Shown in pieces: positions 16,783-25,811 of a DNA stretch of 64,000 nucleotides. Under the pieces are notes generated by a model. That model was not told the origin of the DNA, searched no databases, and saw only the letters and a list, made by a program, of their open reading frames with translations. This DNA comes from Bradyrhizobium sp. dw_78. GTDB taxonomy: Bacteria > Pseudomonadota > Alphaproteobacteria > Rhizobiales > Xanthobacteraceae. A program made the translations under genes and the position numbers. The stretch covers positions 296,489 to 360,488 of the forward strand of contig NZ_JAAVUS010000009.1 of the NCBI RefSeq assembly GCF_018449525.1, given 5' to 3'. Position 1 is the first letter of the stretch. The number at the start of each line of letters is the position of its first letter.

Positions 16783-18141
16783 TCAATAAGTGAGGGTGGT
16801 GCGGACTCCGAACATGACGGCATTCCTGATGCGGTGGGTTTGGGTCGGATCGTTCGGGTCGACCGCGCCACCGCCGGGATGCGTGATATATTCAAACACC
16901 GGCTGCACCAGGATGTTTTCCCGCACCTCGGCCTGATAGGTCACTTCCAGGATCGCCTCATAGTCGCGGATCGGATATGGCGTCCCGGTGAAGAGCTGCA
17001 CATCGCGATCGAGTTCACGCGCGGCGTCCGATATCCGCGCGTAGGTCGCGGCCACGCCGAACTTGTCATTGGGCTGCGCGGCGCTGAAGCCGGTAAACAA
17101 CAAGCCGCCATCGAAATACGAACTGATGAGGTTGCGGTCCGACGGGCTGACCGACGCCCGCGCGAAAAACGCGATTCCCTTGTCGGAATCGGGCGCCGCG
17201 CGCGACAACATCTGCTCGTAAACGACGAACACACCCTGGTTTCGCCGTAGCAGCGCCGGCATGCCGGAACTGTCGGGATCGGCCAGCGAACGGCCCTCGA
17301 TAGAAAGCCGCTGATCGGCAAATGACATCATGCTGTACCATCCGCCGCCGGTGATCGACGCCGGCAATTTGTTTTCGCCGATCTCAAAGCGGTATTTAAG
17401 CTGGCCGATCCACCACGGCGGGTCGTTGATGCGAAACAACAGCCCGTTCTGATTGGTAAGCTGGGGGTCCAGCCCGCTCCATGGCGATGCGTTGCCGTCG
17501 AACAGAGCCAAATAGGCAGTGATCTTGTCGGACAGATCGGCCTTGACCCGAATACCCGGCGCGGCCAGCGGCGGCGAAGGGCCACCGGCGGGCAGATCGG
17601 TTCCCGTGATGCCGGGCCATCCCAGCGCCGAATTGATGAAAATATCGTCGTAGGCGCTGTCGATGAATTCAACGTCGGAGGCCTGCTGCCCGACCCGGAT
17701 GGCAAGCCTTCCGCCGGCGAGCTTCTGCTCGATCCAGAGTTCGTAGAGTCGGGTCGACGGCAACGCCTCGACACCGCTGACGAGCATCAGATTGCCGATG
17801 TAACTGCGGGACAACCCGTCGCCATTGATCTGGTACATGTTGGCGTGAAACGTGGCGCCGGTCCAGCCGGCCACTTTTTCAAGGTCGATCGTGGTGCCGA
17901 GATCGAGACGTCCGGTGTAGATCGCCCCCGTGCGCATGCCGCCGGAAACATTGCCCAGCAATTCGCCGATATAGGTGGCGTTGAACTCGATCCCGGCATC
18001 GGCCAAGGCCTGGCGCGGATCCCTGGCAATCGCGTTGTCTTGGCCGGCCGGGATTGCGTCCCCGGCCCATGCCGATTGCCCGACGGCAAAGCCGGCCAGA
18101 GCCGCCAGCATCGTTACGGCATGGAAACGCGTTATCGACAT
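16783..18141 (-). CDS. OprB-family carbohydrate-selective porin
   Basis: A 452-residue outer-membrane protein. A signal peptide of about 25 residues ends ...GQSAWA before GDAIP. Segments LGWPGITGTDLPAGG and RVKADLSDKITAYLALFDG, and the C-terminal NAVMFGVRTTLTY ending in an aromatic residue, fit OprB porins. It would form an outer-membrane channel for sugars or other small solutes. ATG18141 gives the signal peptide directly; the longer frame overlaps the CorA gene. It is preceded 20 bases upstream by the CorA/ZntB gene on the same strand. Confidence 0.85.
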   Translation of the reverse strand: MSITRFHAVTMLAALAGFAVGQSAWAGDAIPAGQDNAIARDPRQALADAGIEFNATYIGELLGNVSGGMRTGAIYTGRLDLGTTIDLEKVAGWTGATFHANMYQINGDGLSRSYIGNLMLVSGVEALPSTRLYELWIEQKLAGGRLAIRVGQQASDVEFIDSAYDDIFINSALGWPGITGTDLPAGGPSPPLAAPGIRVKADLSDKITAYLALFDGNASPWSGLDPQLTNQNGLLFRINDPPWWIGQLKYRFEIGENKLPASITGGGWYSMMSFADQRLSIEGRSLADPDSSGMPALLRRNQGVFVVYEQMLSRAAPDSDKGIAFFARASVSPSDRNLISSYFDGGLLFTGFSAAQPNDKFGVAATYARISDAARELDRDVQLFTGTPYPIRDYEAILEVTYQAEVRENILVQPVFEYITHPGGGAVDPNDPTQTHRIRNAVMFGVRTTLTY

Positions 18142-18161
18142 GTCGCTGGCGCCGGGCTGGT

Positions 18162-19184
18162 CTATCTGACAATGCCCATGCGCCGCATGATCAAATACGC
18201 GAGGCTTGACGAGCCGATCATCAAGGCGACGGCCCACAGGAATCCGCTCTCGACATCGGTCAGCGGCAGGCCCTTGGTGTTCATGCCAAAGATGCCAGTG
18301 ACCAGCGTCGGCGGCAGCAGCAGCGTGGTCAGGATCGAAAGCACAAAAAGATGCTTGTTGCTGCGCTCCTCGACGCGGAAACGCAGTTCCTCTTCCAGCA
18401 AGCGGCTGCGCTCGCGCAGTTCGACGATGTCGTGATCGAGACCGTCGAGCCGCTGCGCCAGCTTGCCCGCATGGAGGTGCAAGGCCGGCGTGAGATCGTG
18501 GACATTCTTCTGCTCCAACCGATGGAACAGGACGCGAAGCCCGGCCAGTTGGCGATGCAGCCGGACGCAGGTTCGCCGTAAACGGCCAAGATCGCCGCGG
18601 GTTTCCGTCTTGGCGTCTCCGGCGAGAGTCTGTTCTTCGATGGTGTCGATCTCGGTACCGATACGATCGACAATACGATCCATCGTGTCGGCGACTTCGT
18701 CGATGATCTTCTCGAGAAGCGCCGCGACGCTTTGCACGCGATGACCGCCCTCCAGCACCCGCCGTGTGGCGTCGACGGCGCAGAGAGCCTGGTAACGGCC
18801 GCTGACCAAGAGCCGTTCCGTCATCGCAAATCGAAGAAAACCGGTTTCATCGGTTGCGTCGCCGATGTCGCGGATCAGATCGGAGAACACACCGTACAGA
18901 CAATGATCGATGGCGTGGATCTGCTGAAAATCATCCTTGGACAACAGCAAATCGCGCGCCAGCGCAGGAATATCGATGGTGGCCAACCAGGAGCGTGCGC
19001 GCGCATCCGTCAGGTTGAAATGCAACCATAATCGCCCATCATGGGTGAACGGGATCGGCGCCTCCACCGGCAGCGACTCCGCGGTGCCGTCGTCATGAAG
19101 CCGAAAGGCCCACACCAGACCCGGAACGACGGCAGGCGAATCCGCATCGCCGACCCGTTCAAGAGGCTTCGATTCAGCGAGCAT
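18162..19184 (-). CDS. CorA/ZntB-family divalent metal transporter
   Basis: A protein of about 340 residues with a long soluble N-terminal part, a coiled-coil helical stretch (about 160-280) and two C-terminal membrane helices (LFVLSILTTLLLPPTLVTGI and a final FLWAVALMIGSSSLAYLIM). The motif FGMNTKGLP between them is the GMN signature of CorA/ZntB channels. N-terminal text (VPGLVWAFRLHDDG) is typical of ZntB zinc transporters. I chose ATG19184; an in-frame GTG at 19205 would add seven residues and no clear RBS decides between them. Metal specificity (Zn or Mg) cannot be read from sequence. Confidence 0.88.
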   Translation of the reverse strand: MLAESKPLERVGDADSPAVVPGLVWAFRLHDDGTAESLPVEAPIPFTHDGRLWLHFNLTDARARSWLATIDIPALARDLLLSKDDFQQIHAIDHCLYGVFSDLIRDIGDATDETGFLRFAMTERLLVSGRYQALCAVDATRRVLEGGHRVQSVAALLEKIIDEVADTMDRIVDRIGTEIDTIEEQTLAGDAKTETRGDLGRLRRTCVRLHRQLAGLRVLFHRLEQKNVHDLTPALHLHAGKLAQRLDGLDHDIVELRERSRLLEEELRFRVEERSNKHLFVLSILTTLLLPPTLVTGIFGMNTKGLPLTDVESGFLWAVALMIGSSSLAYLIMRRMGIVR

Positions 19185-19261
19185 GACTTGCCCGGCAATC
19201 GACACCGCGACCCGACACCATCTACACCCCGCTCAATCAAAACATCCGCGCCAGCCACGCC

Positions 19262-19291
19262 TTCAATCGCGGCATACATGCCGCGATTGAA
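19262..19291. other. 14-bp perfect hairpin between the CT-beta and CorA genes
   Basis: TTCAATCGCGGCAT (19262-19275) is exactly complementary to ATGCCGCGATTGAA (19278-19291) with a two-base gap. It lies 79 bases after the carboxylase stop on its transcript. No T-run follows on the minus strand, so it is not a standard intrinsic terminator; it may stabilise a 3' end or be a repeat remnant. Confidence 0.55.
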
Positions 19292-19369
19292 TTACGCCGC
19301 TGTTACAGTTTGATGTCGGATGCGGTCCGAATCCCGGAACCATATGCGCCGGAGGTGCGGCAATGTGAC

Positions 19370-20929
19370 TTAAGGCCGGATCGTCATGTTGCTCGGCGGG
19401 CCCGGCGTGCGGATCGGCTCGGCGAGCCGGGCGAATTCGCACAATAGCGAACGGGTCTTGCGCGGGTCGATGATCTCCTCGACCCAGAACTTCTCCGCCG
19501 ACCGAAGCGGCGAGCGCAATCTGTTGAGCCTTTCCTCGATCTCTTTCAGTTTCGCCGCCGGGTCGGCCGCCGCCTCAATGTCGGCGCTGTAGGCCGCCTC
19601 GATGCCGCCTTCCAGCGGCAACGAGCCCCAATAGGCCGACGGCCAGGCATAGCGCATCGAATAGCGGTTCGCCGGCTGATGCACGACGCCGCCGACGCCG
19701 AACGAGTTGCGCACAATGACCGTACACCACGGCACCGTGCTCTGGTTGACCGCCGCCATGACGCGCACGCCATGACGGATGGTGGCCGCTTTCTCGGCTT
19801 CCAGCCCGACCATGAAACCCGGGCAATCCATCAGATAAACGATGGGCAGATGGAAGGTCTCGGCGAAATCGACCCAGCGCACCACTTTCTGGCAAACATC
19901 CGCGGTCCAGGATCCGCCGTAGTGGAAGGAATCGCTGGCAAGCAGCAACACGGCGCGGCCTTCGAGCCGGGCCAGGCCCGTGATGATCGGCCGACCGAAA
20001 TTGGCGCTGAGTTCGAAGAACGAGCCCTTGTCGACGACGGCCTCGATGATCGGGCGCATCTTGTAGACTTGGCGGCGGCTGCGCGGCACCGCCTTCATCA
20101 GCGATTCTTCCGCGCGTTCGGGATCGTCGGTACACGGGATCGTCGGCGGCAGATCGTAGACCGACGACGGCAGATAAGAAAGGAAACGCCGCGCGCAGGC
20201 GAAGGCTTCCGCTTCGGTGTCGACGGCATGATCGATGCCGCCGGCGCGGGTCTGGATATCGGCGCCGCCAAGCTGCTGCTTGGTGAGATCCTGGCCAAGG
20301 CGCTTCACCACCGGCGGCCCCGCGACAAACATCGCCGAATTCTTGGTCATGATCGAATAATGGCTGGCCGCAAGCCGCGCGGCGCCGAGGCCGGCGACCG
20401 AGCCGAGCCCGAGGCCCACCACCGGCACACGGGCCAGGTTCGCCGTCGTGTACCAGTACCAGCGGGTGCCGCCGACGCCGCCGGGTAGATTGGCCGCGCC
20501 CTTGGTCTCGATGGTCTTGACCGAACCGCCGCCGCCGGAGCCTTCGATGATGCGAAGGATCGGCAGGCGGAAATCATGCGCCATCTCCTCGGCCATCAAC
20601 GGCTTGGCCGAGATCGAGGCGTCCGCGGAGCCGCCGCGCACCGTGAAATCGTCGCCGACCACGACCACCGGCCGCCCGTCGATCTTGCCGCGGCCGAACA
20701 CGCAATTGGCCGGCGTCAGATGTTTGAGTTCGCCATTTTCGTCATATTCGCCGACGCCGGAGATCGCGCCGATCTCGTGAAAACTGTTCCGATCGATCAA
20801 CCCGTCGATGCGCTCACGAACCGTGAGCCGGCCCTGGTCGCGTTGTCGCTTGACCTTGTCAACGCCTCCCATCTCGCGCGCGAACGCTTCGCGCCGCGCG
20901 AGGTCGTCGAGCTCCGGCTTCCAGTTCAT
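19370..20929 (-). CDS. Acyl-CoA carboxylase carboxyltransferase (beta) subunit
   Basis: A 519-residue carboxyltransferase of the PccB/MccB family, with two crotonase-like halves. The N-terminal half has GSGGGGSVKTIETKG and LGSVAGLGAARLAASHY; the C-terminal half has DSFHYGGSWTADVC and LMDCPGFMVGLEAEK, which form the acyl-CoA and biotin oxyanion holes. It would transfer carboxyl from carboxybiotin to an acyl-CoA; the acyl group is not readable. RBS GGAGGA precedes ATG20929. The start overlaps the 3' end of the IclR gene by 71 bases, so both are cotranscribed. A biotin carrier is divergently encoded at 21990, but no biotin carboxylase is in the window. Confidence 0.88.
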   Translation of the reverse strand: MNWKPELDDLARREAFAREMGGVDKVKRQRDQGRLTVRERIDGLIDRNSFHEIGAISGVGEYDENGELKHLTPANCVFGRGKIDGRPVVVVGDDFTVRGGSADASISAKPLMAEEMAHDFRLPILRIIEGSGGGGSVKTIETKGAANLPGGVGGTRWYWYTTANLARVPVVGLGLGSVAGLGAARLAASHYSIMTKNSAMFVAGPPVVKRLGQDLTKQQLGGADIQTRAGGIDHAVDTEAEAFACARRFLSYLPSSVYDLPPTIPCTDDPERAEESLMKAVPRSRRQVYKMRPIIEAVVDKGSFFELSANFGRPIITGLARLEGRAVLLLASDSFHYGGSWTADVCQKVVRWVDFAETFHLPIVYLMDCPGFMVGLEAEKAATIRHGVRVMAAVNQSTVPWCTVIVRNSFGVGGVVHQPANRYSMRYAWPSAYWGSLPLEGGIEAAYSADIEAAADPAAKLKEIEERLNRLRSPLRSAEKFWVEEIIDPRKTRSLLCEFARLAEPIRTPGPPSNMTIRP

Positions 20930-21833
20930 TCGTATCCTCCGCTTTGATTATTTTATTGTTATGAGCCCGTACCGGAACCGGCTTGCTCTCGGTTCGGCTG
21001 CCGAAAATATTGCCGTCCGCGCCTTCGAGCAGACCGCCGACCGTGGCGCCGAGTTGCAGCAGCCGCGGCGCGACTTCCTTGTGCAGCCGCGCTTCGTCAT
21101 ACATCGCCGCGAGAAGACCGATCGTGACCACGACGAAGGTTTGATATTGCGGCGACCACACCGGCACCGCGAGACCATTGATATGCGGACTCCACAGCCC
21201 GCAGACCACGACATAGCCGTGCTCGCGCAGGAACCGGCGATTATCCTCGATCCGCGGCCGCAGCAGCTTGACGCCGTCGGGCATCTCACGCGCCATTTCC
21301 GTCAACAGGGCGTCGCCGACATCGGCGTCCAGCGCCGCCGTATAGGCATGGCCGGCGGCGGTCGAGGCCATCGCGATACGGGTGCCGGTGCCCTCGTGCA
21401 GACCGAGCGCGTTCGCGGCGCGGGCATGTTCGAGATAGACGAGATGAAAGCGGTCGGGAATGACGAAGCCGACGGTGCCCGGCAATTGTTCGGCGACATC
21501 CTCCAGACGCTGCCGGATCAGGTTGCGCAGTTGCAGGCCGCGCATCATCGAAGTGCTCATCGCGACCGCGCTCGGCCCGATGCGGTACTTCTGATCGCGC
21601 GGCAGATAGACCAGTTGCCCCATCCGGGTCAGCGTGTGCGTGAGCCGCGACACCGTCGAGCGCGGCAGCCCGCAGCGGTTGGCAATCTCGAGATTGCCGA
21701 GCCGTGCCTCATGGCTTTCGAAACAGCGCAGGACGTCGAACGCGCGCGACACCACCTGGATCACGTCGCCCTCGCCTGCGAGGTCGCTGGCGAGCATTCC
21801 CTGCTTGCTAAGCCGCTCCGAGCGCCGTCCCAT
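20859..21833 (-). CDS. IclR family transcriptional regulator
   Basis: A 324-residue protein with an N-terminal winged helix (LGNLEIANRCGLPRSTVSR, about residues 45-63) and a C-terminal IclR effector domain (about 110-270) with GRIGPSAV-like and HINGLAVPVWSP segments. The final 40 residues are basic and lie in the overlap with the carboxylase gene, beyond the usual IclR length of 250-270. ATG21833 follows a GGGGGTGGA RBS; the longer frame would run through the operator region. It is divergent from the biotin carrier gene, and two palindromes lie between, so autoregulation and control of the carrier are likely. Confidence 0.87.
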   Translation of the reverse strand: MGRRSERLSKQGMLASDLAGEGDVIQVVSRAFDVLRCFESHEARLGNLEIANRCGLPRSTVSRLTHTLTRMGQLVYLPRDQKYRIGPSAVAMSTSMMRGLQLRNLIRQRLEDVAEQLPGTVGFVIPDRFHLVYLEHARAANALGLHEGTGTRIAMASTAAGHAYTAALDADVGDALLTEMAREMPDGVKLLRPRIEDNRRFLREHGYVVVCGLWSPHINGLAVPVWSPQYQTFVVVTIGLLAAMYDEARLHKEVAPRLLQLGATVGGLLEGADGNIFGSRTESKPVPVRAHNNKIIKAEDTNELEAGARRPRAARSVRARDGRR

Positions 21834-21845
21834 TCCACCCCCTAT

Positions 21846-21883
21846 TTCCGTTATACGGAATAAAATTCCACTTGTAGAACAAG
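21846..21883. promoter_or_regulatory. Two palindromic operators in the IclR/biotin-carrier divergent promoter
   Basis: TTCCGTTATACGGAA (21846-21860) is a perfect 6-bp inverted repeat with a 3-base spacer, the shape of IclR-family sites. CTTGTAGAACAAG (21871-21883) is a second perfect palindrome 10 bases further. The first begins 13 bases upstream of the iclR start codon, so binding there would block iclR transcription. Confidence 0.65.
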
Positions 21884-21989
21884 CTACATCAGGCAATCTG
21901 CGGTCACAACAACAAGCCGGGGGCATCCGCCCTTCGTAATACGCTTGGGGACGATGGCTGCGCGCGGCGGCTGTCCTGGGGAGGCTGGC

Positions 21990-22211
21990 ATGCCAGAAAT
22001 CAAGATCGTGACCGAAGTGGCCGGCCGCGTCTGCGCGCTTCCGGCCGATGTCGGCGCGAGCATCGGAGACGGCGACGAGATCGCCTTTGTCGAAGCGATG
22101 AAGATGGAAATCCCGGTCGCCGCGCCGGCGTCCGGCACGCTCAAGTCCATTCTGGTCAAGATCGACGACGTGATCGCGGAAGGACAGGTCATCGCCATCC
22201 TCGAAACCTGA
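21990..22211 (+). CDS. Small biotin/lipoyl carrier protein (BCCP-like)
   Basis: A 73-residue protein consisting of one biotinyl domain: EIAFVEAMKMEIPV contains the EAMKME motif whose lysine is the biotinylation site, flanked by the usual glycine-rich hammerhead strands. A GGGGAGG ribosome-binding site precedes ATG21990. It is a free-standing carrier, unlike carriers fused to biotin carboxylase. By position it serves the divergent carboxyltransferase, so carrier, transferase and regulator form one locus; the biotin carboxylase must be supplied from elsewhere. The frame upstream of 21990 is open but has no domain similarity. Confidence 0.88.
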   Translation: MPEIKIVTEVAGRVCALPADVGASIGDGDEIAFVEAMKMEIPVAAPASGTLKSILVKIDDVIAEGQVIAILET

Positions 22212-22358
22212 ACCAACCGGTTCAGCAACCGGGCACCGTGGCGCGAATAAAGGCGGCCGGATAGGTTTCGGCGTTTACCGATGCGGCGTAAAACCCGTAT
22301 CGCGCGAACGATCGCGCGCCGGGTCAAGCCATCAATACCGAGCCAAGAACGTCCAACC

Positions 22359-24218
22359 ATGAATATCCTGCGACCGGCCACGGTGCCGCATTCGAACCAT
22401 TGGACCGGCGCCAAACCGCCGCTGCTGCGGTTTCTCGACCGTTGCCATTCGGATTTTTCCGCGGAGACCCGCGGCGCTGTTGCCGACTACATTCCGGAAT
22501 TGGGCAAGGCCAATCCCGATCAATTCGGCATCAGCCTCGCGACCATGGACGGGCATGTCTATGAGGTCGGCGACACCAGAATCCCGTTCACGATCCAGTC
22601 GATGTCGAAACCGTTCGTGTTCGCGCTGGCGCTGGACACGCTGGGCGCCGCGCGCGTCGAACGCGCGATCGGCGTCGAGCCGTCCGGCGACCCCTTCAAT
22701 TCGATCCGTCTCAACGCCGAAAACCACCCCTTCAACCCGATGGTCAATGCCGGCGCGATCGCCTGCACCGGCCTGATCCATGAAGCCAAGGGCGCCGACG
22801 CCTTCGACTATATCCGAAAGGCGCTGGGCCGGTTTGCCGGCCGCGAGATCGACGTCGATCAGGCAGTCTATGCATCCGAAAGCGCGACCGGCGACCGCAA
22901 CCGCGCGATCGGCTATCTCCTGCGCAATTCCGGTGTCATCAAGGACAATGTCAGCGAGGTGCTGGATGTCTATTTCCGGCAGTGCTCGATCCAGGTGACG
23001 GCGCGTGACGCCGCGGTGATGGCCGCGACGCTGGCCAATCGCGGCGTCAATCCCGTCACCGGCGAAGCGGTGATGACGCCCTATGCAATCACGCGCACGC
23101 TATCGGTGATGACCTCCTCCGGCATGTATGATTACGCCGGCGAATGGACCTATCGCGTCGGCATCCCCGCCAAGAGCGGCGTCGGCGGCGGCATCCTGGC
23201 AGCGCTGCCGGCGCGGCTCGGGCTCGGCAGCTATTCGCCCCGGCTCGACAAGCACGGCAACAGCGTGCGCGGCGTCAAGGTCTGCGAGGCCTTATCATCG
23301 CATTACGACCTGCACATGCTCAACCGCAGCGACAACGCGCGAAGCAGCATCATCGCTGACTACACCATCGGCAAGATCCCGTCGCGGCGCAGCCGCCGCC
23401 CGCATGAGCAGACAATCCTGTCGGCCCATCATCAGGACGTCCGCGTGTTCGAACTGGTCGGCACCCTGTCGCTTGCCAATGTCGACTATGTTGCCCGGCA
23501 ATTGGCGGCCGAGCCACGCCCGCAATTCGTCATTTTCGACCTTCGCCGCGTCGCCTCGATCACCCGCGCCGGCGCTAGGCTGCTTGCCGAGGAATTCCGC
23601 GAACTGGCGCAGTTTCGCATCACGGTTATTTTGTCGGGCATCAAACGCTCATCGGCGGACTGGAAAGCCATCGGCGAATGGACCGAAGGCATTTCCAACC
23701 TGCGCAACTTCTATCTGCTCGACACCGCGATCGAATGGGCGGAAGATCAGGTGGTCTATCGTCATGGCGGCGCGATCGACTTCCTCGAGACCGCCGACCT
23801 GTCCGAACAGCCGCTGCTCGCCGGACTGACCGGACAGGAACTCTCCGACCTCGCTGCGATCGGCTCGATCAGGACCTACCGGGCCGGCGAAAAGATCATC
23901 TCGTCCGGCGATGCCGCGACCTCGCTGTTTTTCCTTCGCAGCGGCGTGGTCCATGTCACGCTGCCCGACGGCATCCGGCTGGCGACACTGACGGCGGGAA
24001 TGGCGTTTGGCGAAACGGCGCTGCTGGAGCCGCATCGTTCCGCCGACGTGTTCGCGGACATGGCGGCCACGGCCTATGAAGTCCCGATCCGGGATTTCGA
24101 GCACTACCGCCAACAACATCCCTCCGCCTCGGAGCGCATCCTGCGCAACCTGGCACAATTGCTCGCCGATCGCCTCGCTGTCGCCAACGCCAAGGTGAAT
24201 CTGCTGACCGCAGGCTAG
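22359..24218 (+). CDS. glsA: Glutaminase A fused to STAS and cyclic-nucleotide-binding domains
   Basis: A 619-residue protein, twice the normal glutaminase length. Residues 22-345 are a serine-dependent beta-lactamase-like glutaminase with Ser81-x-x-Lys84 (QSMSKPF), NPMVNAGAI (126-134) and GIPAKSGVGGGI (268-279). Residues 360-465 look like a STAS domain (VFELVGTLSLANVDYV and FVIFDLRRVASITRAG). Residues 485-615 look like a CNB domain, with the phosphate-binding cassette around FGETALLEPHRSADV (Glu552, Arg560). It would convert glutamine to glutamate and ammonia, with activity possibly gated by a nucleotide or by protein interaction through STAS; that control is inference. ATG22359 is chosen where family similarity begins. 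Confidence 0.88.
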   Translation: MNILRPATVPHSNHWTGAKPPLLRFLDRCHSDFSAETRGAVADYIPELGKANPDQFGISLATMDGHVYEVGDTRIPFTIQSMSKPFVFALALDTLGAARVERAIGVEPSGDPFNSIRLNAENHPFNPMVNAGAIACTGLIHEAKGADAFDYIRKALGRFAGREIDVDQAVYASESATGDRNRAIGYLLRNSGVIKDNVSEVLDVYFRQCSIQVTARDAAVMAATLANRGVNPVTGEAVMTPYAITRTLSVMTSSGMYDYAGEWTYRVGIPAKSGVGGGILAALPARLGLGSYSPRLDKHGNSVRGVKVCEALSSHYDLHMLNRSDNARSSIIADYTIGKIPSRRSRRPHEQTILSAHHQDVRVFELVGTLSLANVDYVARQLAAEPRPQFVIFDLRRVASITRAGARLLAEEFRELAQFRITVILSGIKRSSADWKAIGEWTEGISNLRNFYLLDTAIEWAEDQVVYRHGGAIDFLETADLSEQPLLAGLTGQELSDLAAIGSIRTYRAGEKIISSGDAATSLFFLRSGVVHVTLPDGIRLATLTAGMAFGETALLEPHRSADVFADMAATAYEVPIRDFEHYRQQHPSASERILRNLAQLLADRLAVANAKVNLLTAG

Positions 24219-24227
24219 GGCCTTACC

Positions 24228-24248
24228 GGTTCTGATTGAATCAGAACC
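24228..24248 (+). terminator. Probable transcription terminator hairpin after glsA
   Basis: GGTTCTGATT (24228-24237) pairs perfectly with AATCAGAACC (24239-24248), nine bases after the glsA stop. A moderately T-rich stretch (TATCTTTATTTTG) follows, so it may terminate, though not as a textbook T-run. Confidence 0.5.
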
Positions 24249-24270
24249 AAGGCTCTATCTTTATTTTGAT

Positions 24271-24314
24271 GCGTTTTCCTGACACGAACCGGTATCTACT
24301 TCGCGCGAAAACGC
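24271..24314. repeat. Intergenic repeat with GCGTTTTC/GAAAACGC ends and ACCGGT core
   Basis: GCGTTTTC (24271-24278) and GAAAACGC (24307-24314) are exact inverted ends around a GAACCGGTAT core. Related cores occur in the spacers at 40224-40266 and 41988-42032, so this is a second repeat family in the window. Confidence 0.6.
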
Positions 24315-24424
24315 TATAGCTGGCACCAAGCGTGACCGCCAGGGCGTTTTGACGGTCTTTAATATCGCTTAAAGACCGTGGCATAGACTGTCGCGAATTA
24401 TCCTGTAGCCGGTATTGTGATCGT

Positions 24425-25804
24425 ATGCGTTCTGTCGTGCTTATCGTTGGACTTTGCACCGTCCTGTTCGGCTGCGCGTCCATCCAGAACGCCCCGGTCA
24501 ACCAGCCCGGCAGCAGCTTCGGCCTTACGGACAGGGCTCACCTCAATTTCGGGGAAAGCGCCCAGGACGATGACGACGTCATCGGCCTGTCGTTCTCGGG
24601 CGGCGGAACGCGGGCCGCGGCGTTCTCATTCGGCGTGTTGACGGAAATGGCGCAGACGCCGGCGCACGGCGCAGCGGCGTCGATGATCGACCATGTCGAC
24701 TTCATCTCCGGCGTATCAGGCGGCGCGGTGACCGCGGCCTATTACGGGTTGCGAAAGCGCGCCGCGCTGGACGATTTCCGCGAACGCTTCCTGCTGCGCA
24801 ATGCCGAGGAAGGACTCGAGACCAGCCTCAACCTCGCCACCATCGGCAAGGCGTTTGCCGGCGGCATCAACGACTCCCAGGGCTTTCCGCGCTGGCTCGA
24901 CGCCAATCTGTTCCACGGCGCCACCTTCGCTGATTTTCGCGCGTCCGGACACCCGCAGGTCTGGATCAACGCCTCCGACATCTATAACCGCACGCCCTTC
25001 GTATTCGACGCCACCACCTTCAACGCGATGTGCAGCGATCTCTGGACCTATCCGTTGGCGAATGCCGTGGCGGCTTCCGCCGCCGTGCCGGTCGCGTTCG
25101 CGCCGGTCGTGATCCAGACCTTTCCGGGAAAGTGCGACGCGCCCCTGCCCGCCTGGATCGCCAAGGCGCGAGACAACCGCAACGCGGCGCCAATGCTGAA
25201 CTCTTTTGCCAGGGCCATCAGCCGCTATCACGACGGCGAAATTCCCTACATCAAGCTGCTCGACGGCGGCCTGGTCGACAATTACGGCCTGTCCGGCTTC
25301 ACCATCGCGCGGCTGTCGGCCAACACGCCCTACGGCCCAATGTCGCCGCAACAGGCGGTCAAGTTGCGGCGCGGCCTGTTCCTCGTCGTCGATGCCAAGA
25401 CCGGCGTGTCCGGAAACTGGATCAACACCGTGGACGGCCCAACCGGCGTCGACCTGGTCAAGGCAGCGGCCGACACCGCGATCGACGCCAGCGTCGGCAC
25501 CAGTTTCACGGCCTTCGACAGCACCATGGAAGACTGGCAAAATTCGCTGATCAAATGGCGGTGCGGCCTGTCGGCGGCGGATCGCGCCAAGTATGGCGCG
25601 CGGCCCGGCTGGAACTGTCACGACCTGAAATTTTTTATCGGCCGTCTCGGCTTCGACCAGCTCGATCCCGCACGGGCGGCCGAACTCGAGGCCGTCCCCA
25701 CGCGCTTCCGGCTGCCGCCCGAGCAGGTCGACAGCGTGATCGCCGCCGGCCGCGAGGCGTTGCGGACCAACCCCGTGTTCCGCGCCTTCGCCGGCAGCCT
25801 GTAG
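24425..25804 (+). CDS. Patatin-like phospholipase lipoprotein
   Basis: A 459-residue protein. The N-terminal hydrophobic segment ends in the lipobox LFGC, with Cys17 as the lipidation site, so it is probably anchored in a membrane facing the periplasm. The patatin motifs are GGGTR (59-63), the nucleophile Ser98 in GVSGG, and the dyad Asp280 in LLDGGLVDN. It would hydrolyse acyl esters of lipids. The frame begins at ATG24425 and runs to 25804; the interval after glsA carries a hairpin and a repeat and so separates the two. Substrate is not known. Confidence 0.88.
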   Translation: MRSVVLIVGLCTVLFGCASIQNAPVNQPGSSFGLTDRAHLNFGESAQDDDDVIGLSFSGGGTRAAAFSFGVLTEMAQTPAHGAAASMIDHVDFISGVSGGAVTAAYYGLRKRAALDDFRERFLLRNAEEGLETSLNLATIGKAFAGGINDSQGFPRWLDANLFHGATFADFRASGHPQVWINASDIYNRTPFVFDATTFNAMCSDLWTYPLANAVAASAAVPVAFAPVVIQTFPGKCDAPLPAWIAKARDNRNAAPMLNSFARAISRYHDGEIPYIKLLDGGLVDNYGLSGFTIARLSANTPYGPMSPQQAVKLRRGLFLVVDAKTGVSGNWINTVDGPTGVDLVKAAADTAIDASVGTSFTAFDSTMEDWQNSLIKWRCGLSAADRAKYGARPGWNCHDLKFFIGRLGFDQLDPARAAELEAVPTRFRLPPEQVDSVIAAGREALRTNPVFRAFAGSL

Positions 25805-25811
25805 AGTCTTT

